Of a stretch of 64,000 bases of DNA, positions 52,001 to 64,000 are shown piece after piece. The position numbers and the translations under genes are program-made. The stretch spans positions 3,968,001 through 4,032,000 of the forward strand of contig NC_061474.1 in assembly GCF_022581195.2 (NCBI RefSeq), given 5' to 3'. The DNA comes from Helicoverpa zea. Taxonomy: Eukaryota; Arthropoda; Insecta; Lepidoptera; Noctuidae. Positions within the stretch are counted from its first letter, which is position 1. Every line of letters starts with the position of its first letter. Under the pieces are notes generated by a model, which was not told the origin of the DNA, did not search any database, and saw nothing but the letters and a program-made list of their open reading frames with translations.

Positions 52001-55000
52001 AAGACAACTCAGAATTTATCAGAGAAGTAAGTTCATTTTTGCCTTTAATTTGTAAGTTAACTTCCCATTAACTTTAATCTCAATTAGTTCCAAACTTAAA
52101 GCTTAACAAACTCATTTCTTATTTAAACTCATAAAATTAATATTAGTTTCAATAGGATTGTTTGCACTTGCAGATAAACTTAAGAACTATTATATTATAT
52201 TTCAGATAAGACCAAATTACTTTCACTGTGGATTTTGTAATGTGACATTTCCTTTTATGGAAGCCATAGTCAAGCACACAACCAGTCTTGGTCATCGGAT
52301 GTTTAAGATAGAGTGCATACGTGGGCGTTACCGAGCTTTGAAAATTAACACCAAACATGAAGATGTTTATATGAAGGTTTTACTGCATGGTTTTGAGTTT
52401 GATCCTACAGAGGCCTGAATATAAATTGTTGGAATTATTCATAAGTCTGTATGTATACCATTACTTTTTAGCCCAAGATCCCAGGACCCAAGCTAACAGT
52501 AACTACTACTACTAGTGAACTTACCACTATGCACACTAATACTATCCTTTGTCCATCAGAAAATAAGTAAGGTCTGGGGGACCTGGGATCTTGATTTGTT
52601 TTTGCTTTTTTAACTTGCTTCCTTTTGTTCACTTAGTTTTTTGTTATAAAAATCTAGAAATTGTTTTGAACAAAACAATTTTGATTTATATATTGTGTGA
52701 TGGCAAATAAAAATTATATTTTGTTGAAGACTTTTTGGCTAGGCTTTGCCATTGTGAGAGGACAAGGTCCTCCATATGTTTGTTTAATTATTTTTCTTAA
52801 CTGCTAAAAAATAAGCAGAACTGTGATTATTAAAACAAAGTTTGGATAAAAATATTTCAGTCTTTTATTTTGTTAAACTACATTGATTAGTTCCTAAAAC
52901 ATAACATTTATAATTATCATTTTTATTCACTGCAGTAACAATCAAACCACTGGGGGAAGTGAGACAGTAACATAATAAAATCATTTTTGGATTTGCCTTT
53001 TATCTTTGACAAATATTTTTTTGTACGTTCAATGTAACCATTTGGTAACATAGGCAATTTTGTAGCATCTATGTCTAATAGTACAATTATATGACTGAGA
53101 TGTGTAGGGTATAGCACAGACAATGTGTTGCAGGAACAGAGGTCTTTAACTCGCTCAATAAACAATTGAATGAATGTCTGAATTTTCCTATCAAAGTTTG
53201 TCATAATAAAAATGTAATTACAAACTCCACAACATATTTGAAAACAGTTTGATGAGTTAGATGCTTTAATGATTAAATTTTTCACAGTTTCAGAATTAAA
53301 CATTCCTTCAATGTTTGGGCCTTTTTGATTCAGTATTCTATAACATATTTCTAAAACACATTTCTCAATTTCTGGTTTCAATTTAATTGAAATGTCTTCG
53401 GCTGTATTTGCCGACATATTTACACTATCAGTTACCCATAAATCTTTGAGTATTCGAGCATTTTTAGTTTCTGTACACTCCCAATGGATAATGTCCTTCA
53501 GTATGGCATCAAGGTATACCCCATTCTTGTTCAGATTAATCAAAGCTTGCACTACTTCAGGATTTAGTGATGACTTGTAAATGCTGTTGAGGTTCATATC
53601 CTTTATATTTCGAATTAGGAATGCATCTAAATTCCTTTCGGTCGAATCAATAGTAACAGTTCGTGAATCTTTTACGATTTGTTCATAGAAATCCAATAAC
53701 AAAGTCGTAAAATTTTCATCAACTTTCAAATGGTTTTCCGGTTCCACTTGACACATTTTTCTTACATTTTCTAGTATGGAGAGTCGCAGATTGTTGCTAA
53801 TATTTGAGTTTTGTTGTGTTATGTTGAGAATTTTTACGAAGCTTTTTGAAAGTGCTTTCGCAACGTTTCTGTCTAGCACCGGGTTCTCGTAAGTGAATAT
53901 AGGACATGGTATACTGTTTGATGTAATTATGTTTTCTATTAGTTGATTATTCATTATGAACTCTCGAAATAATTCACCGTACGTGTTCAAAAAGTAAATA
54001 ATAAACAAATCGTCGAGTGCACAGTATGACCGAATGTCACTGTGCTGTCTGCATGCTGTCTGTCAGTGTCAGAGTTAGTTCAGAAAATAATTATTATTGT
54101 AAGTACGTGTGGTCTGCTTACTGAATCAGATATTTTAATTGAAATAATAATGGAGATTCGTAAGTACTTTAATATAATTTTGGTGTAAAATGATTCAAAA
54201 GCCTTTTCGAGCTGTTATGCATATGTTGCCATCTAGCGTGTAACAGTGTTATTGTTTTTATTTAGTGTCACTATTCAACGCTGGGTGGCAGTAGTATTTT
54301 TGATGAGTGCGAGATGGACAAAAACAGCCGGAAAACTACAGCCGTTTTTTTTTTAATTTGTTTAATTCGGGTTCTCTAATGAATAATTGAACTAAGATAA
54401 GAATAATATTTCAAATACTAAAATATTCACAAAAGAGATTATTTTATAATAAAATAAAATCCTATTATAAAATATTTCAACTGGTAAGGTGTAGGTAATA
54501 AGACGTAGGTTCTTGCTAGGTTCGCCGGTGGGGGACTGGATGCACTAGATTCCCAGACCCCCTCCACTCAGGCGAGGTCGGAGTGCCGCTGGGCCTTTTT
54601 AGTGGGTATACCGGGAACGTCGTTACCGGGGAGTCCCACATACCCCTCTCCCGTCCCCCGACGGGAAGGGCATGCGTAATAGCATTTTTTACCCAGCGAC
54701 AACAAAAAAAAAAAAAAAAAGGTTCTTGTTAGGTTGTTTTCATTGCATTAATTAGATGCAATGAAAACTGAAAAATGATATTATTGGTATTATGTCCAAA
54801 TAACAACAGCCGTTTAGTGCTGAAATTGTTATCATAGATTTAACACTCCTACCAATTATCATCTAGCTCAATAGCATCTAGCTCAGACTGGTGGCAGACT
54901 TTGCAGGTCAGATATTTATCTAAAACTTACCTATAATAAAAATCGTTGTGAAAGGTTTTTTGTTAAAAGAAATAAGTAGGTAGTAGATGAAGCAAGGGTT

Positions 55001-58000
55001 TTATCTTAATAATATATTTATTGGTACCTACCTAGTTTATACTGCAAAAACCCATTAATACTAAAAGAAAATATACCTACAAATAACAATAATGAATAAA
55101 ATTGTTCGTAGAGACCTCAGATCAAAGAAATAGGTTTTTTTTTTATCTGAGGTAGAGACAATAAAGTTTTACATCCATGTCAGATTACGCCCCGTGAACT
55201 CTAAATCGAAGTGCACTTTGACACGCCTCATACAAATAAAACGCTTTCACATACAAACAACGTTACCGTTAAAAAATAACATTAAAATATCACGATAACG
55301 CAATAAAATTAGTAGCCGAAACAAAAACAAATTCTGAAAATGCCCCGTAATAACATACAAGCTAATAGGTGAAAGTTTTTAATACCCGTAAACTTTAAAA
55401 AAGAGATCACTCATCAACATGAATAATAGAAGTTTCGGATATCTTAATTAGCATGAATTTACACCGTTATAAAGCGTGTAAGATGAAAAAAGGTTAATCA
55501 TAATTCATATCGCCATTTCTGTGGTATATTTCGAGTCTGTATTTGTGGGGCCCGGTTAATAAATTACGATCGAGACCTCACATAGAGTGGCCTAACTACG
55601 TGGGCCACACCGCGTAAGGCCCCGCCCGAGACCGAGATATAACTACTTCGTTCTCCGTCTAGCATAAGGCTGTGTTATCTGTGGTGTAGGGGCCAACAAT
55701 GCGTCTTAACGTTGCAATATAAAACCCGGAATGTATGTTTACTTAAAGCTCGTTTTTGGTCCAATTTAATTAAGTTTTCTAATTGGAAGCGCCTTTACGT
55801 TTATTACGTAGGTACCTACTTCTGTTTGTTATATAGTGCTGGGGTAATTACATTTATGTGTAGTGTAGGTAACTAGCGGAACGTCTGAAATATTTTATTG
55901 TTTGGATTTATATAAAAATTAAATTAGTTAAATTACTAGTAGGTACTAAACTTAATTTGAATTTTGAGGGAACTATCCTTTTCTCCAATTAGACAATAAG
56001 TCGAATGTTTTGTTTATACAATCAATAAGGTAGGTAACAACAAATCTACATTCTATTTAACTAATTTAATATAAGAGCATCGTTTAGTTAAAAAAACAAG
56101 AAAAGCACGATTTCCAAATCGGTCTTTTTTCACCATCAACCGATAATAAAATGAGCTTCAGGATTAATGCGTTTTTCTTCCGCGTCAGTCACTAGATGGC
56201 GTTGATTACCAGGTGGTTATTTACTTTATGATTCCCAGTAAGCATAAATAATAAAATCTAAGTATCTGTAGAGGAAAAATTAAACCTGTTAAGCATGTAC
56301 ATCAAAGTAAGGACCACATCGACTATAACGGCGAAAATTTGATCGAAACCATATTCCAATCAGTTATGAAGATATTCCATTTAGAAAAACTCGATAATAT
56401 TCAACTGATGACGCGACGGCCGTCTACGTTCCTATCTACTTAAATAACAAAATTGATGATGAGATCATTAAGCATAGACCTTATAGATATTCATGTAATA
56501 TAGTGCTAATAACTATCCGTGGGAACTATCTAGTCAGTTACTGTGAGTTGAAAGATGATCATTATGATATCCATTAAGTGAGATAGGTACTTAGGGTATC
56601 TTAACTGGACAAGTTATGATTGAATATCTAGTGTCCAGGTACTGTTCTTAGTAACCTAGTACTTTGCTGGTATCTTAGTTTTTTTTCAAGAAGATAGAAG
56701 TTTAGAAATGAAGAAGTGATAGTATGGAAGGCAGGTTTAATTGGTGAGACTCGGCTATCTTTTAAAAATATTTGGCAAAGGGGTCAGAAGCCCGAAATTC
56801 TGACAACAAGTTTTACATTGGTATCGGGGAGGTATGATAGGTACTCGCTCCATGTAAAAACATTGGTACACAGCTGTATAGATATATACCCGAACCCATG
56901 ATTGTTGATTTAGCTTGCAAACGAAAAGGAAAATTTTCAGTAGGGTAGTAAGAATTAATTTGTAATCTGCAATTTGAATGAGATTGAAACTTCTTGGTTT
57001 ATGCATTAGGTATGAATTTTAAGTGGAAAAGTCATTATTACCAGGGCAGGTATTATTAGTCATTAGTAAACATTAGTCTACTGATTATATGCAAAAGAAA
57101 TCTAAATAAACGTTAGGAAAACTACGCAGGTAATAGCCAAGTCAGTTTGATGGGGTGGGTCGATAGGTATAGGTACCGTGGTGTTTCACCTCTGTTCTGA
57201 AAGGAGTCGGGCCAATTTGGATGACAAGAGAGGAGAGAGGACAAATGGCACTTCCCGTCTAAACGGAAATTGTTTCAGAAGCAACGGCAGTAAACGAATA
57301 TTACAAAATCATTATTTTCATGACCCAGTATCACAAATGTATCTAGAAAGGAAATGTTTTCGGAACTTTCAAATTCACAAATCTTATAGGTAAGTAAGTA
57401 GGTACCTATACTCATTTATTTCTCTGGTTATTTTTCTAAAGTTACCTCTTCTCCCGTTAAGGCTTGTGGTGGAAAGTTAGCACACCATCTACTCGGGCGA
57501 GCATTATGTACAAGATGAGTCAGGCAGTAAACGCCCATAAAACTAACTTGCGCGATGTCCATCATCTCGCCTAATACATAATCACTACAGTGACCATTAT
57601 TTGTGGAAAATTTTATCCAGTGCAGTTAGAATTATGTAGGTGCATAGACAGTCGATGACTGTTTTCTTACCTGGTGCAAAATATAGAACCTATTTCCCCC
57701 TAGAACAAAACATAGTACCTAGTGTACCTAATTACTTCTGCTAGCTGAGGAATTTTCATCATTTAGGATTTCTTCAAAAATATATCTGTATAACATTGCC
57801 CAACTTTGGAACCACTTAAGTCACTTCCACACACTTAAGTCATTTTCACAAAGAGACTTTATTAACTTATGCTACAGTTTTTCAACCGATAGTTCTATTG
57901 ACTTTGATCATGGAAAATCTTTTTTCAGTTTCAGCAGAACAGTCCTTACAAAACCACGAAGCTTTGACACCCTACGGCCATCGTTGCCATCGTCAACATG

Positions 58001-61000
58001 TCCAAATGATTGATCGCATCCAACGTGACCGCTCCGCCATTATACACACTTATCAAACAAAAGAATTGGCCCCAATGATCGGCCGTGCGAAAGGTGACGT
58101 CGTGCCGATGATTGCCGATCATTACCGAAGTGACGCAATCGTGATACGTGACGATGGTATAGATCGGTTAGCGTAGGTGGATTCGAATTTTGATTTTGAT
58201 TAATCAACGGCTGATTTGAGCAACGGCTAACAAAAAAGGCCGACCCTAAAAAGGATTTAATATGTTACAGACTGCATTTGAATTGCAGGTGATTCTTATA
58301 ATTATTTAGATACTTATGTTTTCAAATGTGTAATCGAGTGTCCTTTAATCTCTATATAATGAAATACAGGCTTATGGTCACATTATTTGTCAGTCAGTCC
58401 AATCTCTAATGAGAGGTAGGTTCTTTTTCTTATCGTTAGATTCTTTATTGGATGACAAAGGCATTATGAAAGCATTTAAGCGTATTGTTTCATCCCGCAA
58501 AGAGTTATTAAGACTTATAACTTTATAAGAGGCATTGTTTTATTTTATGTGTTCCTACAATCGTTTAGTATGGTAGTTCCACTGGGGGGTCCCAGCAAGC
58601 AGTATACTTGAGAGTAACAATAATTTAGCACAAAGCGCGGCTAGCAATTAGTTTGTAAATAGGTTCCTTGTTGAAATGAAATAAATAAACGATAAAGAAT
58701 CGCAAAAACTTGCTGTTGTTATGCCAAAACAAACGTATGGAGAAAATATACCTAAGGGGACTTTCGATAAGTTATTATTTCATGTTATTCGCTTTAAAGC
58801 AGGTTTCGATGCCATACAATTTTTACCGTGAAAGCGTTAATTTTTAAATGCTCAAATTAATTATTTATCAGTAGGTAAAGAGTCGAAAATTATATGTAGG
58901 TACGTCATACTCAAAGTATGGTCGTCTTTTGTCACACCACTGACAATTACGATATTATAATGATAACGTTATAGTCTGTAATTTTCATAAATATCCTGTT
59001 AATTTAAAACTTTAACCAGTTGGACGATAATTATTGGTCAATATTTAAAGTGTCATAACTTCGTACTTAAGTAGTTGCAATGCAATATCAATATCAATGT
59101 CATATTCATATTGATTTGGACATTTATAATTATAAGATAAATTAACCTTCAGATTAAATTCGGAAACCTTCGATTCAATGGTTACCTAGTTTTATAATTA
59201 ACATGTAAGTGTACTTTGGACATTCATTACACACTTATATTACCTATGTACTTACTTAGATACATCTACTGGATTTCTAGAACTTTCAGAGGTTTTCAGT
59301 TTTCTAAAAATAATATGAGATTGGAGCCCACCTTCTGACGCTGTTTCTCCTCTCTTTGTCTTCTCGGTTAACCAACATTGAAGCTTCTTACTCATAAGAA
59401 AAACCTTTATTCTATCAAAAAACAAAGGCAGACCTATCTGCCTGTACTAAATTATTATAAGATTGAAGAGTGTTTTTATTCGTTTGCTCATGAAGTAAGT
59501 ATTGGTCCGATTTAAAAAAATATTTCAGTGTTTAATATGTACCTAGCCCATTTATCGAAGCTATAGGCTACTTTATATCCGAATGTGTGAAGTGGTACCG
59601 AAGAAGTATTTTTATAGCTCATTCTATGACCCCTAAAATTTTTAAAGCTACTTTTTAACCCACAAAAATATTTCAATTTTTCCCGTAACGTACCTTTTAA
59701 CCTGAAAGAACATTTCCATTATTCCCGTTGAACTAATAAGCAATAAGCTCACAAGACGCGCTGGGTGGCCCCACTCCCAGCACTCTCAGTAATGACGTCA
59801 AACAATGATCTATTGCATGCGCGTACGCAGCCCGTGTCTCTATCCACAGCTTATGGGCTATGATTACGATATAACGTTTGATTAAAACATCTCCGTTGGT
59901 TCCTTTGATGTTGTTTTGAGTTTGGTTTGCGTTGTGGGTAGTCAGAAGGTAGAAAGTCTGACTAGTATTGTTATGCATATAGTACTTAAATACTGTTTCT
60001 AGTTAGTAGATTTTGAGGATTGACGTCACCTTTTAGACCACCCTGTTAATCTGCATGCCAGTATACCCCGATTCCGATCAATTTTCGAAATTCTGCACAA
60101 GTTTTCCTCACCCAGCAGTCGAACCTAGAACCTCAGCACAGAAATATCTGAAAAACTTAACTGAGACATGCAAATTCAAAAGATGAGTTTCATCTTGATA
60201 CGAATGACACGTTTGTAGCTGAGAATGCAAGCAATTCCATATGAAGTTCCATAGTTCTCTACAATTTATACTTCCTAAAAGATTTCTCCCTCGATAAGGC
60301 TCATTACCATGCTTTGATATCTCATAAATATTACGTAGAAGGTAGTAAAGTAAGTGTGGGTCATTACCAGGTTTTGCATGTGAAATAAGTGAGCTATAGT
60401 CGAAACAAAGTCACGGCGTTTGCTTCTTCAAACTCATTAGTGTTTCGGTTTAAGTACCTACTCAAAACTTAATGAGTTTGGACTTTAATTTTGTGTGTAA
60501 ATAACAAAGCTTTAAGTCTTTCTTGGTGTTGTTAGAAGCTGTTTGAATGGGATACCTTTCTTAGGACATGGTTTGCGAAGTTTTCTAGTTAACTCTATAG
60601 GTAGTTTCTGTGTTTGTTGGTGGTAATGAAACAGGGATGGGGATATAAATGGTATTCGATATCGATGAACAAATATTGTGATTCGTTGGACTGAAAGCTG
60701 CCAAACTAACAAGATTGGGAAATATGTTAAAATGAGCTACTTACTTACGAAAGTGATATCTCTAAACTTCCTTCATAATAAGGCCTTACTTCTTTCGGTT
60801 CTGAGTTTTTTCTGAAATTTGTGACCATCCATTTTGTTGAATAGTTTTTTTCCGCCGCGACATATCTTTTAAATAATTCATACACACAATACCAATCTAG
60901 GAACAATAGCTAATCCTACTGTATCTACCTAATATTTGAACGTGAAATGTCAGCTTGCAACATCTACAAATGTTTTCAAGTGTCTGTCGTGATCGAAATA

Positions 61001-64000
61001 ATGGCATATTACGGTATGTAAATATCACTAATATTATTGTATTACCTACTACTGTATTAAGTTAGATATTGCCTCCAGCTTCGAATACAATAGACCTAAG
61101 AAATTGAACATCTTATTTCGTTTGTAAATGCGAATCGTTTTTTTGTTTGGAATCAAATTTGCAATGGTAAATCTGTGTTCTTTGGAGACGATGAGAATTG
61201 GAGCTGTTTGAAGGGATGTTGACGTATATTTTATGGTTCTGTACATATATTGTCATGATACATACATATATGAAGGTTGTAGAAGACATGAAACTAGGAT
61301 GGATAGACAGGGAGAGGCAGACCAAAGAAAAATGGATAGCTTGCTTAAAAGAGGACATGAATAAAAAGGGAGTGAATATTAGTATGAAGGATGACAGGGA
61401 GGTACCTATGTATGGAAACGTAACAGATAGGAATTGCGCCAATCCCGAATAAAAAAGAACAGGGGAAAAAGATGATGGTGCCGTACTACAATCATACCTA
61501 CATTCGACTAAATTATTCAGAGTTATACGTAGGTATCTGTACCTAGTTCCTCATTTTAGCATCCTGCATGGAACAAGTCCATATGAAGTGATTTCGAAGT
61601 TCCTTAAGCAAAACCTTCCTCTTAGTTTTCTTTCTCGAACTACAGCTTTTGTTCTTAAACTCCTTTCATAACACATTGACTGTTGAAAACAAACCCTTTA
61701 CTGCCTCTACTAACTAAACTACATCTATTTAAAGAGTCCTTTACAAAATAAATACAAATATTTTCTTCGCTAACTACCTAGTAAACATTTGCCTAATACA
61801 ACTTTAGCCGTTTTGGTTTCCCCAACCTTTTTGTGTACCTAACACAGCCGTAAGGTTGGTGGTCCAGCCGATAATACCAATTTACATTTAAAAACCAATC
61901 CGTACGTTGTAATTCTTGCCTTATTTGCATGAGAAAAGAAAAATGGCGTATGATTGTTACCTCGAAACTACTCGAGCTAAAAAGCACAAAGTTAAGCCGT
62001 CAAGTGTCGTTTCTTTAAAAAATCACGTTTAAGTAAGTATGTTAATAATTTCATCTTGGTAATTGAGTGGTGCGGGTTTGGAGTAAGGTTGGGAAATGAG
62101 TTTCGCGAATATCGATAAATTTTCATGCGAATCGATAAGATGACATTCGTATTTGATATTTAGTTTTTTTCCAGTCTGCAGTGCGTCTGAATAAAATTGA
62201 TTTCTAGCAATGTCATTACCAGTGTGCATTCTGTACCGTTTTTGTGCGTCTGGTTAATTTTAAAATGGAATAGGTACTCGAAGTTGAAGAAATTGTCATA
62301 GTTACAATTACACAAATGACTCAGGTTGTGATTTGAAGTGTAACGAAAGTGTCCGGTAAAAAATAAATTATCTCACTAATTGCTGTTAGGTCGGTAGCGA
62401 CGTATAATAAACTGTCCGTCATAAAAACGGAATAGAAACATTCGATTGAGTCGTCATTGTTGCCTCTATTTTTTTGGTGACAAATCTGTGGAGCAGACTT
62501 GTAAAAACCCAATTATTAAATAAGTTTATTGCTTCTAAATATAGCACCAGTAATAATTGGCTAGACTGAAACTTACCTATATTTTTTTTCAACAGAAAAT
62601 ATACAAACTAGAAATAAAATAGGCACTATTAGTTCTTAATTCATTAGCTTTTCCTAGAATTACTAAAAAATCAGGTAATACAATAACTTCAAAGCAACAT
62701 ACAGATACCAAAAGAAACAATTTGCGTATTATTCTTATGTATTGTGATACCAGTGCGTCGGCGCATCTCTACACGTAATGAGCGTCGTGTGAGGCGCAGT
62801 GGCGCGATCGATGAACGAATACCGTGCGATATTATTGCTTATAAAACTAACTTACTCTCAGTTTTTTATAAAGAAGTGACGAAAAAACATTAAAAACTAA
62901 CTACTGGTTTATAAACGGCGAATACATTTTGGTTAGTGATTATAAATATGTGGAAGCTTTAGCGAGCAATTATGAATATGTCGGTAATAAATAGCGGGTG
63001 GGTATGTTATTATTTCAGTGCACATTGAAAGTGCTTACCTCAAAGTCACATTATTTATTTACCTACTTATTTAAAAATCTGAAACTAAAAAACGGCAAAA
63101 GAAAAAAGCTAAAGTAAGTAGGTATTCTATTTTGGTCCGGTCATGTCATAATGTTAAACACGCTTTCCCCACAGTAAGGCTGGCAGGAATCATGCTACGA
63201 ATATCTTTATCCAACACCTTATCAAAAAACACAAGTTTCAACATTTACAAACTAAAACTACTTAATTCCCTTTATCTAAAGCTAATCGCTCGTTAAGATT
63301 CCCTACATCAATCAGCCAATCAGACGCGATTAACCAAGCTAACACGTCACCAACACTACGAATGACCTAATTCAGTTCAACCCGTGCGGTCTCCTCATTT
63401 ACAATGGCTATAAAATCTCTTTTTGACATATCCGCGGCAAAACCCCTAACTGATATGACCCTTTATAACGTTAAGGTGTTAAGAAAACTCAACTACCACA
63501 AACAAAACTGAATTTTAAGTCCTTAAAAATTAGGTTCGTTTTTCCGTGAGTGAGTTCTCCCGTTTATTAGACTACAAAGACGCCGCCGGGCTTGGCGGTG
63601 CCTTTGATGCGGCGGCGTAATTACGTAAGAACGGACGATGGATGCCTCCGTATGAATGTACTACAGGACACCTAGGATTTACATTTACAATGGACTGTAA
63701 TTGAATTTTTTATCGCCATACGATTGCTTTTTGAAATATTTTTTACTACAATAACGTGTGTTATATCATGTCTTTAAAAGTTGGAGCTTTGCCGCAGTTT
63801 TTTGTAGCACACAGTGTTTTAGGACTGTTTTATAGGGAATTCAAAAGGTACCTTGTAGTATTTGTTAATGAACACCTTTGAATGGGATGTGACACGGCTG
63901 CGCTTTTCATGTTTTCGTTCGATTGATTAAGCAGGTGTATTACCGTAGTAACTATTTATATAATCTGTGGTATTACTTAAGTATTTTTTTTTACACATGG

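Overview
The window is nuclear DNA from an insect, almost certainly a moth and probably a noctuoid. Genes have many small exons with GT-AG introns. The base composition is AT-rich. The protein families are insect-type (a 7tm_6 odorant receptor, BCCIP, polybromo). The introns carry repeat families typical of Lepidoptera: tRNA-derived SINEs, a non-LTR tail family with a GACA-rich end, TIR MITEs, DIRS and Ty3/gypsy. The species call is an inference; no marker gene is present.

Layout. (1) 1-2565, + strand: the 3' part of an odorant receptor, entering from the left edge. (2) 2921-6860, + strand: a complete seven-exon BCCIP homologue (288 aa). (3) 7464-33741, - strand: a complete polybromo (PBRM1/BAF180) gene, which I rebuilt as 33 exons with compatible phases throughout (5196 nt including stop, 1731 aa). 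It has six bromodomains, two BAH domains, an HMG box and zinc-finger-like segments. It is tail to tail with BCCIP. (4) 27926-29405, + strand, inside a polybromo intron: a 461-codon ORF with a TATA box upstream and AATAAA at its end, built almost wholly of thirteen 31-residue (93-bp) repeats. This is the most unusual locus here. (5) 34471: a first exon of a THAP-type zinc-finger gene facing away from polybromo. It is followed by two near-identical 1.3-kb Harbinger-like elements in tandem, flanked and separated by CAG. (6) 40.0-40.9 kb: a cluster of fold-back and TIR MITEs. (7) 41052-49752: a DIRS-type tyrosine-recombinase retrotransposon on the - strand. It has inverted terminal repeats and an internal complementary region that reads as the circle junction. 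Its recombinase gene is split by a young, internally deleted Ty3/gypsy element (42058-45466) with LTRs that look identical. (8) 50438-52418, + strand: a four-exon multi-zinc-finger gene (543 aa), tail to tail with (9) 52923-53954, - strand, an intronless 343-aa gene I do not recognise. (10) 54.3-64 kb: AT-rich DNA without a gene I can support, holding LINE and other repeat debris.

Functionally, polybromo is the specificity subunit of the PBAP/PBAF SWI/SNF remodeller, and BCCIP is a nuclear factor in ribosome biogenesis, cell cycle and DNA repair. Nothing suggests that the host genes form one pathway; they look like ordinary neighbours. The right-hand third is shaped mainly by nested mobile elements.

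All exon coordinates come from manual reading of splice sites, reading phase and protein similarity from memory. None was checked against a transcript or database.
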